A DNA stretch of 64,000 nt from Gordius sp. MW1 (Eukaryota; Nematomorpha; Gordioida; Gordea; Gordiidae): contig OZ038532.1 of the NCBI GenBank assembly GCA_964036665.1, positions 10,248,537 through 10,312,536 on the forward strand, given 5' to 3'. The notes beneath the pieces were generated by a model, which did not search any database, was not told where the DNA came from, and saw nothing but the letters and a program-made list of their open reading frames with translations. The position numbers were made by a program, and so were the translations under genes. Of the stretch, positions 12,091 through 24,990 are shown piece by piece (positions within the stretch are counted from its first letter, which is position 1; the number at the start of each line of letters is the position of its first letter).

Positions 12091-15000
12091 TTAAAAAAAT
12101 GTTTTAATATTGTCAGAGGCCGTAATTTGTATTGTCAGAGTTCCCGGTTTGGCTACGCTAGGTCTCCGCCCTTTTCCCATCAAACTAATTTCGAGATTTT
12201 GCGTTGAATCGTCAATCCTAGGACTAATCGTAGCTTGGCCCATAAAAGAATCTTTGACTAAGTTATGATTCCAAATCTATACGTAAATTTTTCGGCTTTA
12301 CAATAAATAACAAAAAAATCAAAATTGGCGATATAGTAATTAATGATTTTGATTAAATTAATCATAGTCATGTAATTAAAAAGCAAAAAGTTATGGTTTT
12401 ATTTACTAAGCCGTTACTTCTATGTTTGTACTATTATAACTTAAATCGATGAGCTAACTACTTTTAAGAGCAAAAGGCTCAAATTCACTAGCAAAAGGAG
12501 TTATTTTATACTAGTTTATTAATTGTTGTACATCTTATGTATGATATTTAGCTAAAAAAATATTTTAACTTAAAAATGCTATGATTATGACAATACTATG
12601 AGTTTCATCATGAAAAAGACTTAGGAAAAGCGAATGAAGTAATATTGTAGATCAATATTTTGATCCAAAAACCAAAAAATAGCTTTACTGACCTCGAGTT
12701 TGATGGGACTATCACGTTTTTTGCAATAAAACAGAAAACTTTGATCCCATATCGGGTCCGTGCTATCTTTAACCACCTTGCTCCTATATTTTTTCTTCTC
12801 GCAACTAACGATAACGTAAGGGTCTGCGTTACCTAAGTTATAATTAAAAACCAAACAGTATTATTGGTGATCACTATTTTTTTCAAAAAATGAAATATAA
12901 ATTAGGAGCACACCACCTCCCATTCGATCCTGTTTTTCCAAAGTGGTAGCATGATTAACGGCTATCCTGTAAACGCAAGTGGGATAACCGACGCAACCCG
13001 AAAATATGGTCCGTTTTGGGTAATCCAAACGGGCCATGCTATAGACGTCGATAAAACAAAGTTAATTTTTGTACAAAATGCCTACTCTTTGCACGTGCTA
13101 ATATACAATAGATCATAAGCGTAACTAGGATTTCCTTAGGGGGGGGGGGGGGGGTTATAAAATTTTTAAGGTAACAATTTTTTTGTAACTATTTTTTTAG
13201 ATAAAAATGTTTTTTCCCCAAAAGTTTAAAGTAAAAATAGCGTAAAAATAATAAAATACTAAAAGCAAAATTCCAACAAATATTTATTTTTCTTAAATAT
13301 ACAATATAAAAATTATATAAATTGAAAATCATGGGCACCCCCTCCCTACGCCAATGCAATAGATGGATGACATTGTGCCTTCGTATACATTAAAAAAAAC
13401 TATGGCATATTTTGAAAAATACTTACTCTCAGCAACTTCGATCATAAAAACAAAATGTTAAATGGCCATTCACTTATAACATCACATAAACCTTTTATAT
13501 ACATTTTTAAAATTTTGGGCATACATCATAAAAACTGCATGTGCAAAAAAAGATAGTATTAAGTAACTATCCCGCACGTAATATAGGCTAACTTGAAACT
13601 TATTTTGTTGGGGGAGTAAAGCCTAAGCAAAAATTCTCCCTCTTCCCCAGGTTCAAAAGTTGTTGGAAGTATCATGTATTTGCCCGGGACCATCAATTGT
13701 CTGAGAAATATGCTTCGCGATTTTATGTAATCCGATTGGCCGTACTTAGTAGTATACCTAACATCGTGTACTCTGTACATCCTATTCTCTTCAACCTTGG
13801 CAATGAAGTATTTATCATTTAAAAAGCTAGGTCTACATATATACATAATGTCAAAACCTTACTAAATAAAAACTATCTAAAATAATATATAAACACAAAA
13901 TATACCGTTTATAAATAAAATATTATGAAAAATTTGATTAAAAAACATATTGCGTATTCTATGCTCAAAGTTTAAATTATCAAATCCTTAAGTCTTAGAA
14001 ATAACTGATGTCCAATATGTTACATCAGCAAGGATTGGAAACTTGAGGAAGGCAATAATGCTTTAGGGAGGGGCAAATAATTTTTGAAATTTAAGCCAGT
14101 ATTATGTTAAATTTTGTACAATATTTGGATTTAAAGGGGGACCATGACAATATATGGACAGAGAATAAGTTTAAGTCTTCCATCTTAACGAGTAAATCTA
14201 TTTCAAACTAACTAATCACAAATCCAGTAATTTAAAATTACTTTGTAAATTGAGAATCCGATGGTTAAATTTTTCGAATTTTGATACACTTTCATTTCCC
14301 GCTTGTCTTTCTGAGTTAAGTAAAAGAGAATTTCTTCCTTCTCGAACGCGCCCTCAATAATCGCAAGAAAACACTAAAAACAATGCAAATCATATTTATT
14401 AAAAAAAATGTAAATAATATGTTTTTTTTTTTATAAATTTAGGATATTTTACTTGAGGATTTTGTAGAAATGTTGGAAAATTTACGCAGCCACCAGCGCG
14501 GTCGGTTTTAGATCCTACGGGTCCTTTGATCCATTTAGACCAAACCTTGGTTTCGATCCAAGTTTTTTGCAAGGTAAAGTAAGCGGTGTTCATGATGTAA
14601 CAAATCGCGAGGTGCGTAAAATTTTCGCAAAAATCATCAAAAGTCATCCTGGCATAGCGTTCAAAATTATTTAATCTCATTTTTAAAAATAAAACGTTAT
14701 TAAGTGAAAACTTTATGTGGAAAATTAAATTGAAAAAAATATGATAGAAACTTGCCAAACTTATATATCGGATATAGATTGTCTATTTTATTACCAAAAT
14801 TCTCCGTCGTCTTCGTAAGTTAGCCCGAGTTTCTCTCGCTGACTAGCCGTCACTTTTTCCCATTCTGGCGAGCTGTTATGGTAACGTTTCGTGTTAATTA
14901 AACATTAGCTTTTATGAATTATTAAATTGCGATTACAGTTTAATATATATTTCATTGTCCTAAATTTCATTATAAATCTGTGGTTCACTATTAGTATATA

Positions 15001-18000
15001 CATGATTTTATTAAAAGATATAGAACAATCTTAGAAAATAAAGTATTTCTCAATATACAACATCAACTTATTATAACTTATACCAAAATCGCTAATTTTT
15101 ACTTAATGGGATCTTAGTTTAACTAATGCTTAAAGAATTTTTTCTATCGATAACCAAAATTCGGTAAAATTCTAAGTTTTTGATTTAAATTCCATCACAT
15201 AATGAAAGAGCGGTCACAGGTTCTTCTAAATCCTAAATAATATCATGCATACCATTAGTACACTACTACTTTCTGTATAATACCAAATAGCCCAACCTCG
15301 CTGTAAAAATCATTCGCAGCAATCTCTGCTATTTTTTATAACAATAATTTTCGGGCGTTTAAACTATTTTTGTTTTAAGTGGCTATTTCAGTGTGTTTCA
15401 AATGTCCAATTTTTTTTGGATATATCCAAGTTTCATTTACCGAATAAACTAAATAAAGAAGGTAGGTGAAAATGACCTGTCTGAAAAGGGGCCTCTCCAT
15501 TCGCTACGGCCCCATGGATTTTTGAGGCGAATCATGTAAAATTTTTCGCTAGCACGAAATTTCATGAGCTGCAGCAAGTCGGTATCTTTGGTGTAAACCT
15601 TGCGAACCGCGGTTATGGCGTAGGCGTGGCCCTTAATCAAGCCTTCGGGCGTCCTAGTTTCGCGTTCACTCTCTGCCGACACCTTCAACATTTAAAAGTT
15701 GTTAATATGAGGAATAACATTTCGTAAGTATTACAACTACAACATTTTAAACTAGCAGATAATTTTACAAGAATAGATCTTTTGTTTTATTATTTTTTTT
15801 TAATAAATTTTTTTTATTAGGATGGTATAAAAAAATTACATTCACGACAAAAAACTATCAAAACGCGCTATAACTAAACGGATGGCATTGATCCGTGTAT
15901 GGAAATCGTGTTGGATTTAACGATTTCCATTGTGATCTTCTGCCTGATAAAAAAGTACTCTTTCAAATCTAATGAAACTTTAGAGATCGCTGGTATCCTT
16001 TCCTTTTATTAGAAATGTAAGGGATATATTAGATAAGGTGAGGAAAATATCAAAATTTAATACCTTATTTGATCCTAATATAGGACAACGTGGATACAAA
16101 AATTAATTTAAAAAAACAGCCTTGAAATCGCGAGATTGGTTGGGCAAAGGAAATTCAATTATGGCATTGGGCGATTCTTATTAAAATTCTAAGGCTTACA
16201 TACAAAGCTAAGATTAATTACTTGAAACAATTGATTTTCTTAGGACCCGCAGAAATTCAATCAGTCATACATCTAAATAATGTGGATTAGTAAATCTCAT
16301 TGAAATGGTATGGCCCATTTTAGTTGAGTCCACTCATGGGCGTAGCCAGGATTGCATTTAGAGAGGGGAAATAGAGGCAAAATGATAATTTTTTGAAATT
16401 TTTATAAAATTAAATTAAAATTTGAAGAATTTTTGGATAAAGAGGGGGCAGCAGCCCCTCCCAGCCACCCCTTGACTAAGCCCATAAATCCACTAATAAC
16501 CAAATATGTATGCACCTCTTTAAAACGAGTGAAATATATAAAATTGAAATTTGGCAGGCCCGACGCTTGTCATGATTCCACGACCAACTACTTGCCCCAA
16601 ATTACTAAGGGATAATTATGATATTTTAATAGGCTAATTGTCAAATATCGCTCATTCTTCTAAAATAGCTTCTGCCTTAATTACATTTCTAATTTTTTAG
16701 GATTGGGAGGCATGAGATTTTTTTAAAAACTTTCCAGTGCATATCGTCCCATGACAAATTTTACTCTTTAATTGCAGTTAGACAGTTTTAGTCCAGCGTC
16801 ATGCGAATACAAATTTTTTAACCACTTTAATGCTTGTAAAAAAGCCCAATTTGAACTGATAAAAAGTTGACCGTTTCCTCTTTAACTAACTATATAAAGC
16901 ATTGCAATCACTCAAATATACAATAATGAATTGCTAACTGTAGTCATAAATTAGAAATGGTTCACTAATATAACCCCCACACGTTAACGTCATTAGGTAT
17001 ATCAACAATTTTTTGCATTTTAAAAAAAAAAATACGCCAATCAAGCCTCTGTTGATTTTCAAGGTTATCTAAGAAACACATACAAGAACATGGCAAATGC
17101 AAATGGTGACCTTATATACAACGTGTTTTAGCAATGTTGAGTTTAACTTGAGTTTTACTCAGCAAAATTGTGCAATGGACCGAAACACTCGGAAAGTAGG
17201 CATCCTGTGGATTGAAAACAAAAATCTCAATTCAAGGTGAACATTATGTTTACCCGACCGGATATAATAAAATTTAATTCCTATTCCTTGGCATTGTATA
17301 ATGATTTTATGTTTTCCGTGGCAGTCGTACAGGCTTTAGAGCTATCTTTTTGGCATTTCTCCTCTAAAAACCATCGCATTCGTTATATAATTTCAAAGCA
17401 CTCAAAATTTATAGGAAATGACGTAATAAATTAACTCATATCTAATCTTGTATGCAAAAAAGTACTCAATTTGTTATAAATTTTTTTTTGACTGTTTAAC
17501 TATATAATTTTTAAATAATAAGAGTTTTATATAATTTCAAATATTGCACTTATTTCGCAAAATTTAGGGCTTTTTACAATTTAAAAACCATCCCAAGCAA
17601 ACGTTTTCAGCTGTAGTGATAAACAATTTCTGCCTTCGGGCATAATATTTGGCTTAACCCTTCTGTACAAAATCGGGTCGCGTTAGATTAGATACCAAAA
17701 TTTATTAAGTGAAATTGAGAGCGGGGGAAAAGGTTACTTGGTTTCGATTTGAAATCCAAGATTTGATAGGAGTAGAAACGTTTTAACGAGCAGTTTTTAA
17801 GTTTTATAGCATAGAACAAAAGGTCGATACCTTTATTTTTCCACTCAGCTTTAAACCCTCATCACAATACTTAAAAAGTTCAGTAAAGAAAGACCCTATA
17901 AATGTATATTTCTAAACAATTCTCGTTTCTACTTTTTAAAAAGAAACCCCAAACAGCCTCAAAAACTCTGCCAGTTTTCCAGCAAATGTATAAGCGAGAG

Positions 18001-21000
18001 AGAAAGTCTATTACATATCTAATTTTATAAACAGTATTTCATTTTTCGCGAATTATTAAAACAATCAATCGCATATATAACTGCAAAATTTATTTTCAAC
18101 TTTTGTGGGGGGATTCCTGGCCTATTTTAAATGAGCAAGCTGAAGACATAATGCTTATATAACGCCCCATCTATATTATTCTATTATAATCGTAGTATAA
18201 CTAATTCTACTATGAGCAGATATATATCAATAAAATATCTCTTATCTCAAAAAAAGTATTTATTCGTATTAGGGCTTGTCTTAATATCGGATTCAGATTC
18301 AAATGGCGCAAATTTATTTTTATCAAATATCCGATTCATCATGTGTCAAACTCGGTTGTAATTATTAATATTCTGTTTTTTGATAGTTAAACACGTTTTT
18401 TTGTTTATTTCAACTCTTGAGATTACTCGCTGTTGTGTTATGCGTCTGAAATGTAAATCTGCTGTAAATTCGAAGTTAAGACATGGCTATGTTATAACCC
18501 GTACAACGATTTTTTCTGCGCAGCAAAATACGATATTAAGACAAGCCCTTATATGGAATCTAATGATGAGGTTATAGCATATTGTTACATCAATGGCTGC
18601 GGACATAAGAGAATGGCGACCCACTTCTCGTACTAACGTTTTGAAGAGCTCCTTTTGCTTGTCAGGATCCTTCCAGTAGTTAGTGTCGGGCCCGCGAATC
18701 TCAACACTTTCACAAATACCACCGGTAAAATCTACCAAGGCGTCGGATAGGTTGCCCCCGTCCAACGCTTCGTAACACCCATTTAGTCTTGGGTAAAATG
18801 CAAACAAAAAATTCGTTTAAATACTTGCAGGATTACCGAATGCATGACCCAAAACCGAAATTTCACATTGCATGGGTGTAATACAAGGGGAGCGGGAGCT
18901 AACCGCCCCCCTTCAATTCAATTATCATTATGGTCAGTGGCGTAAATAAGGGGGGGGGGGAATACCCTGTTTTTTGATTAATAACTAAATTAAATGGGTT
19001 AAAATATTATAGTTTAGTTACATCAAAGACTTTAAGACACCTATAAAAACCTAGAAACATAATATATACATCTAATTTAATTTGTTTTAATTTTATACAA
19101 AATGCATTGTAAAAAATTTTGCCAAATTTCCCCCTCCCCTCGTGAAAATCCTGGCTACGCGCCTGATTATGGTTAACCAAATTATGTTCAAAACTGAAAA
19201 ATAAACTTTCTCCCCCTTAAATAACTGCAGGTTTCTAAAAGAGAAGTAAAGGATTGTTTACGAATAATTTATAAACAAATTAAGGATTTCTTCTTAATTT
19301 AGCCAATCCCCCCCCCCGTCTGTTAGAGACCCTAATAACGTCCAAGCAATATTGGGTGCCGAACATGGGTGAGATTTTGGAATTTAATTTGGATTAAATC
19401 CGATTAGTTGAGAATACTAAAATGTACCATAACGAACATAAAACTGCGTTTAAAAAACAATCTTTTTAAAACCTTTAGGAGCTAAAATTTTTAAAGTAAT
19501 TAGTATTTAATTTAATCGATAAAAACATAATCTGTTTAAGTAACAAACAAACGGCAATCAATTAGTGTTCATTAAATATTAATGCCTCAAGTTTTTTGCA
19601 ACCAAATTTCTAAAAAGACTACGTCTTTATAAAAACTACTCCAAAGCAATTAATTATCCAAAAACATTAGAGCAAGCTTTAAGATTTTGGGGTGTTTTGA
19701 AAATTTTATTTAAAGGGTTGAACGCGACAAAAAATGAAAAAGGTGTGAGCCTAGGAGAGGCTCGTGGGCGTAGCCAAGAAGGGGAGCAGGGAGGGGCGGC
19801 TGCCCCTCTCAAAATCCAAAAATTTGTTAGAATTTATTAAAATTAAAATTATGGCTTAAATTTTAAAAAATGATAATTTTGCCACTATCTAAACCATTAT
19901 TGCCCCCCCCCCTTTTTAATTCCAATGCTGGCTACGCCCATGGAGAGGCTTAAAATCCCTCATATGCTTCGAAACTCATATATTTCTATCTTTCAATCAC
20001 TATGATGATGACTTACTAACACATTTTTAGGCCACACTTGCCTTCGCCCTCCTCGCGCCCCAGCTTAATTAATCTACAAGTAAGAACGAGATACACACAA
20101 CACATTGTATGACCCCAATATTTCATGCAATCGTTAGCGGAGCGCGCAGCTAGTTTAGAGATGTACGTAGTGTATGCCAACTCGGGACGGGTAATTCCCT
20201 TTATTAATCCAAAAATTCTTAATAATAAGTTACAAAATTATGGTGAAATTAAGAAAAAATTCTCATCATTTGCCCATAATTCAATCATTGCTAAGCCATT
20301 GCCATGGTGCGCTCTTGGGAAATCTGGGTATATGCTCGAGTGTTTGGTCGACTAAACATAAACAGGCCAAAGTTTTTTGGTCTGTTTTCTCCGTCGACCT
20401 CTAAGCTTAGTCGAAATCTGAAAAACAGACCAGGGTCTACCGTTAGCTTAGTTGAACGAAAGGTAGACCACACAAAACCCAGCCGTATTCACACCAGTAG
20501 CGTTAACCAAATGGACGAAAATAAATTTGAAATTTATTGTATCCTGGAAATTATGTAACAAGAGGTGATTTCGTACCAAAATAAATATCGATAAACAACT
20601 AGAGCGAACACCAAAAAAAGGTATGAAAAATCCCTACTAGCCAAAATTTTCAAAATAAATTGCTAAAATAATGTTGACTCATAGCCTAATTTCACTCAAC
20701 AAAATGTCGGTTTTCAGTGTTCAGAATTGGAGAAAAACAAAAACTCACTTGGCATAAGCCTTTTCTAGGAGCGCGCTCCAAAATTCGTTTTTGACGCGCG
20801 AGTGCGTAAATATTAGAGTGCCATCCATGACCGGTAAACGATCGTCTATAACTACATCAACCCAATCTCCAAATCGCCAAAATCGAAAGTGAAAAATTCC
20901 GGCATATTTTTCAGGGTGTCGCGCATCCCAATCCTGTTCCCTGTGGTCCGGAATAATCTACCCATAAAAACAATAGAAAACTATGAAAAACATAAAAAAA

Positions 21001-22684
21001 TCCCGAATTTTGATTTTCAAATATATATATTTATTATGTAAAAAATCAGAAAATGGGGACAGTGGTCTCAGAGAAAAGCTCGGCCTGCTATCCGAACCTG
21101 CCTGCCTGTCCCGTAAATAGATTTTCGGGGGGGGGGGGGCCGGGCGAGTATTATAGCAAGATTCGGGCCATTCGAACTCAATGATATTTTTAAATAATGT
21201 TTAATATTGTTTACGTTCTTATACCAAAAAATTGGAAATTAACATAAATTTTTTTTACAAAATATAACGGTATTATTGCTAACAATTATAAAAAAAACGC
21301 CGGGCAGCTAGTTAGAGCCCTGGGCGCGAAGCTTGGTTAAAAAATTCGACCGGGGCGGGTTCGGGCAGACAATTGTAAACAGATCTGACATCGGAACGGA
21401 ATTCTTTAAAGCTAAAAACTGTTGATATGCCATTCATGCTCGAAGTGTGTAGAAAATTGCAGTAATTTACAAAATTTTGTTTAATGCGCACACCAAAAAC
21501 ATAGGAGCAGCAACGAATTCCTATGTTATAAAAGACATTTTTGGGTACTTAATGCGTTATTTAAATAAGTTTGTTTCATAACTGTCTATTTATTAATTTA
21601 ATAAAATCGCCTAAATTCATTTTTATTAAACCTTTTCACTAATATTGTTTTGACATTTAAAAAATAATTTTTGCCTTGTGTTATAGGTTATGTTTCCCTC
21701 GTTTTTTATTTCTTTTAGCTGAATTTAAAAAAAGTTTCTCTTTCTATGAACAAAAAACAACATCCTTAATGATAACAAGTAATATTAAACTTGGCAATTA
21801 AAATTGGATTTAAGATAAAGAAAAGTGAGCTTGTAATAGTTGAATAAACACACATTCAAGGACAATTTATTTGGGGTGAGAGTAAAATTATATTATTGAC
21901 TGCTAAATCAGCCTTCCTAGCCTTAGGCAATATAATAGTTTAAAATGACTCAAAATGTAAATTAGGAATTGTACCATGAGTAATTATTTTGTCAAAAAAT
22001 TTGGCTTAGATGAGTTATTATATAGAACCAACATCTTTCATAAAGATTATAAATTTGGATATCAATATAACAAAAAATAAAATGCTAAGTGAATGGTGTT
22101 TTATTTATTGCCAAAAAAATCAGATTTGACGGTAAAGGTACAAATATTAGTGTAATGTCATTTTCTTAAACATAACATTACCTGCCTCCAAAGTGATTTC
22201 TCTTGAGCTAAGCTCGAACAAGCTGCAACAAACCAACAATTGCCTACTTTTCCTTGAGTTACATCACTGCTACTAGCCCCATCAACAAATAATTTTGGAT
22301 CTTCTACTAACTCCTTTTTGTAAAATATTTCAATTTTAACATGTGCTTAAGGTTTTAAAGTGTAAAAAAATATAATTTGTTAAAAATGACTAGTTACAAA
22401 TCGATTTTTGAGGATTATTATATAGGGGTGATTTAAAGTTATTCTTACAAATGCCAAAAATTATATGTAAACTGGTTATCAGATGTTAAAATTGGTTCCT
22501 TTAATTAACTTACACCAGGACGCATCCATGAGATACCAGTAAGTTTTCCTTGAGAGGAATAATAAATGGAACTATCATTGGCTTGAAATTCTGGATCTTC
22601 AAATAATAATTTTCTTTTTCTGTATTTCCTCTTGATTTTTTTATAGTTTTGTCCTTGAAATAGATTATGTTTTGATAAAGTCAT
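12091..22684 (-). CDS. CAPN5: Calpain-5-type cysteine protease, complete 12-exon gene
   Basis: Calcium-dependent intracellular cysteine protease of the atypical calpain-5 (tra-3) class. Exons (minus order): 22684-22514, 22313-22182, 20957-20749, 18787-18589, 15682-15477, 14872-14795, 14648-14453, 14373-14242, 13795-13578, 13038-12917, 12832-12693, 12276-12091; 1989 nt, 662 aa plus TAA, close to the roughly 640 aa of vertebrate calpain-5. The start aligns with family N-termini (RKLLFEDP early). Catalytic triad complete: Cys83 in [12 protein letters not shown], His256 in KGHAYA, Asn292 in RLKNPWG. Other signatures: [32 protein letters not shown], then the calpain beta-sandwich domain ([16 protein letters not shown]) and a C-terminal C2 domain ([21 protein letters not shown]). 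No EF-hand domain, as expected for this class. Least certain junctions are the exon 8 acceptor and the exon 9 donor (GTGCGG); all phases close. Introns up to about 2.9 kb hold several MITEs. Confidence 0.95.
13114..13356. mobile_element. hAT-type MITE, CATGGGCGTAGCC family, copy 3
   Basis: Diverged copy in a calpain intron, starting CATAAGCGTAAC and ending TACGCCAATG, with a G-tract near the left end. Perfect 8-bp duplication CAATAGAT at 13106-13113 and 13357-13364. Confidence 0.8.
16335..16486. mobile_element. hAT-type MITE, CATGGGCGTAGCC family, copy 4
   Basis: Starts CATGGGCGTAGCC, ends AAGCCCATA. Flanks AGTCCACT (16327-16334) and AATCCACT (16487-16494) differ at one base. Lies in a calpain intron. 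Confidence 0.75.
18935..19165. mobile_element. hAT-type MITE, CATGGGCGTAGCC family, copy 5
   Basis: Starts CAGTGGCGTAAAT, ends GGCTACGCGCCTG. Perfect duplication ATTATGGT at 18927-18934 and 19166-19173. A truncated relative (CATGGGTGTAAT, then GGAGCGGGAGC) precedes it at about 18871-18915. Calpain intron. Confidence 0.82.
19763..19942. mobile_element. hAT-type MITE, CATGGGCGTAGCC family, copy 6
   Basis: Well-preserved 180-bp copy: left end CGTGGGCGTAGCC, right end GGCTACGCCCATG. Perfect duplication GAGAGGCT at 19755-19762 and 19943-19950. Best copy from which to define the family. Calpain intron. Confidence 0.88.
20335..20495. repeat. GGTCGACCAAACAAAACCC-family repeat
   Basis: Carries the family words GTCGACTAAACATAAACAG, GGTCTGTTTT and ACAAAACCCAGCCGT found again at 41635-41695, 42696-42979, 43948-44090 and 58191-58258. 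Ends not clear here. Lies in a calpain intron. Confidence 0.6.
21130..21145. repeat. G homopolymer
   Basis: Short run of G in otherwise AT-rich intron sequence, without the CATGGGCGTAGCC ends seen at other G runs. Confidence 0.5.
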
Positions 22685-22842
22685 GATTCCTATATTACAT
22701 TATTGGCAGAAAAAATTTAAAGGTTTAGCGTCTGAATAACAAACATATGGTTGAAGCAAATAAATACATTGGCCTTTCCTCCCCCTTATGTAAATGTTTG
22801 ATTCATAGACTAATAATACCATAGGAAAATTTTAAATGCCTT

Positions 22843-22935
22843 CGGGTCGGGTTCGGGTTAAAAATTTTAAAATGCTTTCGGGTCGGGTTCAGGTTGAAAA
22901 TTTTTAAACTCGGGTCCGGGTCGGGTTGAAGGTTA
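22843..22935. repeat. GGGTCGGGTTC minisatellite
   Basis: Three units of about 40 bp, each with CTTTCGGGTCGGGTTC followed by GGTTGAAAA or similar. Same unit as at 24145-24330 and, inverted, 40574-40765 and 41494-41640. Located just upstream of the calpain start codon (22684). Confidence 0.75.
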
Positions 22936-23059
22936 TGAATCTTATAGTAGACCTATCTTTTAAATTAATGCCATTTTATATAATATTTTATAATTAACAT
23001 CGAAATATATGATTAATTTATCTCATACATTCATTTGAATTAATTTATTCGCTCCTGCT

Positions 23060-23315
23060 CATCTCGACTAAAACGCAGCTCAACTAAGATTAAAACGCAG
23101 CTCAACTAATCGTATTATAATTGGGTTAGGGTTAGGGTTAGGATATATTTAATATCTACATATGTTATATAATATAATATATGTGTATATGTTATATAAA
23201 GATATATATAATGACATAATATTAGCAGTTACTGAATGTTAAACATTCATTCATACTTTAAATATCTAAGATTGGTGTTTTAGGTGGGCTGAGTTTTAAT
23301 TGAGTTGAGTACAAT
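23060..23315. repeat. Inverted-repeat element with telomere-like core
   Basis: Left arm CTAAAACGCAGCTCAACTAA (repeated once) and right arm GCTGAGTTTTAATTGAGTTG are imperfect reverse complements. Between them lies GGGTTAGGGTTAGGGTTAGG (23124-23143) and an AT-rich stretch. Probably a non-autonomous DNA transposon; no target duplication found. Confidence 0.5.
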
Positions 23316-23724
23316 TCAATTTATTTTAAGCTATATCTGAATTTGTGCAATTTAAAACTCAGAAAGGTAGAATATCTTTATTGATGTTATAAATTATAAT
23401 AAACACATAATTAACACAAAATTTATTAACGATTTTGTGAACTCTCATTTTTCTTTTTTAATTATTGATGTCTCAACTTGCTTTACCGTCTAACATATAC
23501 ACTACTAAAATTATTGATTATTTATTAAACGAATGATTAAAATGTATAAAAAACGTTATTTGAAAAACATGGTTTAGAAAATTAGACTTTTTACAAAAAT
23601 GATCAAATTATCTCCTATTATTTCCGCACAATTGCCAGAACCACTATTAGCCTTAAAATCAAAATTGCTTGATAATAAAGAAAGGCTCATTTTAATTTAG
23701 CAAAAGTTTACAAATATCGGCAAT

Positions 23725-23921
23725 CGTGAGCGTACGCAAGGGGGGGGGGGGAGGGGCAGGGGAAGGGGGCGGCTGCCCCTAACCCCCTAATTTACGAGAG
23801 AAAAAAAATTTCAATGCAAAAACATTGAAAAATTAAAAAAAATTATGTTTTGCCCCCCTCTAAATGAACTTTTAAAGTTTTGCCGCCCCCCCCCCCTAAT
23901 TCAAAACTGGGTACGCCCATG
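23725..23921. mobile_element. hAT-type MITE, CATGGGCGTAGCC family, copy 7
   Basis: Starts CGTGAGCGTACGC, ends GTACGCCCATG. Perfect duplication TCGGCAAT at 23717-23724 and 23922-23929. Contains a long G run and GGGGGCGGCTGCCCC. Confidence 0.85.
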
Positions 23922-24144
23922 TCGGCAATGGTGCCTACTGAAGATAATGAATGGCTTGTTAAGTGGGATACTTTGGGTGAAATATACTAAAAAACTTTTC
24001 TGAATTAGAATATACTTTTTTTCTAAGGCTTTCACTTCTGGAAAACATGTTTTAAAATGTTTTTAAATCTGTTGTTGTTTTTTTGGGATAACATTTTGTT
24101 GCCATTTAAATCCATCAAAATCAATTTTACACCAATTACTTTTT

Positions 24145-24342
24145 TTTACTTTCGGGTCGGGTTTGGTTTAAAACACTTTCGGGTCGGGTTCGAGTTGAAA
24201 ATTTTTGAAACGCTTTCGGGTCGGGTCGGGTTCGGGTTGAAAAATTCAAAACGCTTTCGAAACGGGTCGGGTTCGGTTGAAAAAATTAAAAGGCTTTCAG
24301 GTCGGGTCGGGTTCGGGTTGAAAAAAAGTCACTTTGCAGGGC
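24145..24342. repeat. GGGTCGGGTTC minisatellite with GCAAAGTCAC end
   Basis: Five to six units containing CTTTCGGGTCGGGTTCGG plus TTGAAAA; one frame gives a repeating R-V-G-F-G-L-K peptide, which I regard as incidental. It ends with AAAAAAGTCACTTTGCAGGG, whose reverse complement begins the inverted array at 40560. Confidence 0.75.
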
Positions 24343-24690
24343 TCTACCTTAAAGGGCTGCATATTTTGGGGATACCGAATTATTATTCCTCAAGGCTTAA
24401 GGCAAAACATTCTGAAACTCCTAAAACACCCAAGCATGAGTCGATCCAAAATTTTGGCTCGTCCACATCTCTGGTACCCGGGTATTGATAAAGACATAGA
24501 AAATTATGTTCAAATCGTACGGATTGTCAACAATGGTTCACTGGTACAACAGAATTAGCAACTCAAAAATGGGAAAACCATGGTCTAGGTTACATGCAGG
24601 TTTTTGTGGACCAATGGGTATTATTATCTAATTTTGATTGACGCCTACAGCAAATGGCCCGCGGTAATTCCTATGACAACGATATCAACT
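24335..24690 (+). pseudogene. Gypsy integrase relic, 5' part
   Basis: Fragments of a Ty3/gypsy integrase in shifting frames: the zinc-binding region (MSRSKILARPHLWYPGIDKD) followed by the start of the catalytic core (LILIDAYSKWP near 24630). Interrupted at 24691 by an LTR element; the integrase resumes at 26227. Confidence 0.8.
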
Positions 24691-24691
24691 T

Positions 24692-24990
24692 GTAGGGAAA
24701 TATTTTCTCTACATTAGCTTTTATTATAACCCAAAATAAAAATGATTCAAAATGAATGAATATATTTATTTATAACGTCTTATTTATATACACCTATCGG
24801 GGTTATTTAAATTATTATTAGTGGTCAAATAATAAGGTTAAGATATATGAATAGTGAGGGTTGTGAAAGGTTAAGTTCTTCGGACGATCAAGTTGCTTTA
24901 TTCAAATTACCTAGAAGGTTAATATCTTTCCTATGTAAAGATATAATTCCAAGTAAGTTTATTCAAATAAGAAAGGTTAGTGTACCCATA
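24692..24990 (-). repeat. 3' LTR of the TRIM-like element
   Basis: Near-identical to 25928-26226. On the minus strand it starts TATGGGTACACTAACC and ends TTTCCCTAC. Confidence 0.88.

Noticed and set aside
17237..17434. 65-codon plus-strand ORF in a calpain intron
   Set aside because: No motif, AT-driven composition, opposite strand to the host gene with no splice or promoter support.
20125..20558. Plus- and minus-strand ORFs of 60-84 codons
   Set aside because: They lie in a repeat of the GTCGACC family inside a calpain intron.
23124..23143. True telomere or chromosome end
   Set aside because: Only three TTAGGG units, embedded between inverted arms with unique sequence on both sides.
24057..24488. 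143-codon plus-strand ORF with repeated R-V-G-F-G-L-K units
   Set aside because: The repeat is the GC minisatellite read in one frame; the inverted arrays at 40574 and 41494 give unrelated peptides, and the ORF ends inside a gypsy relic.
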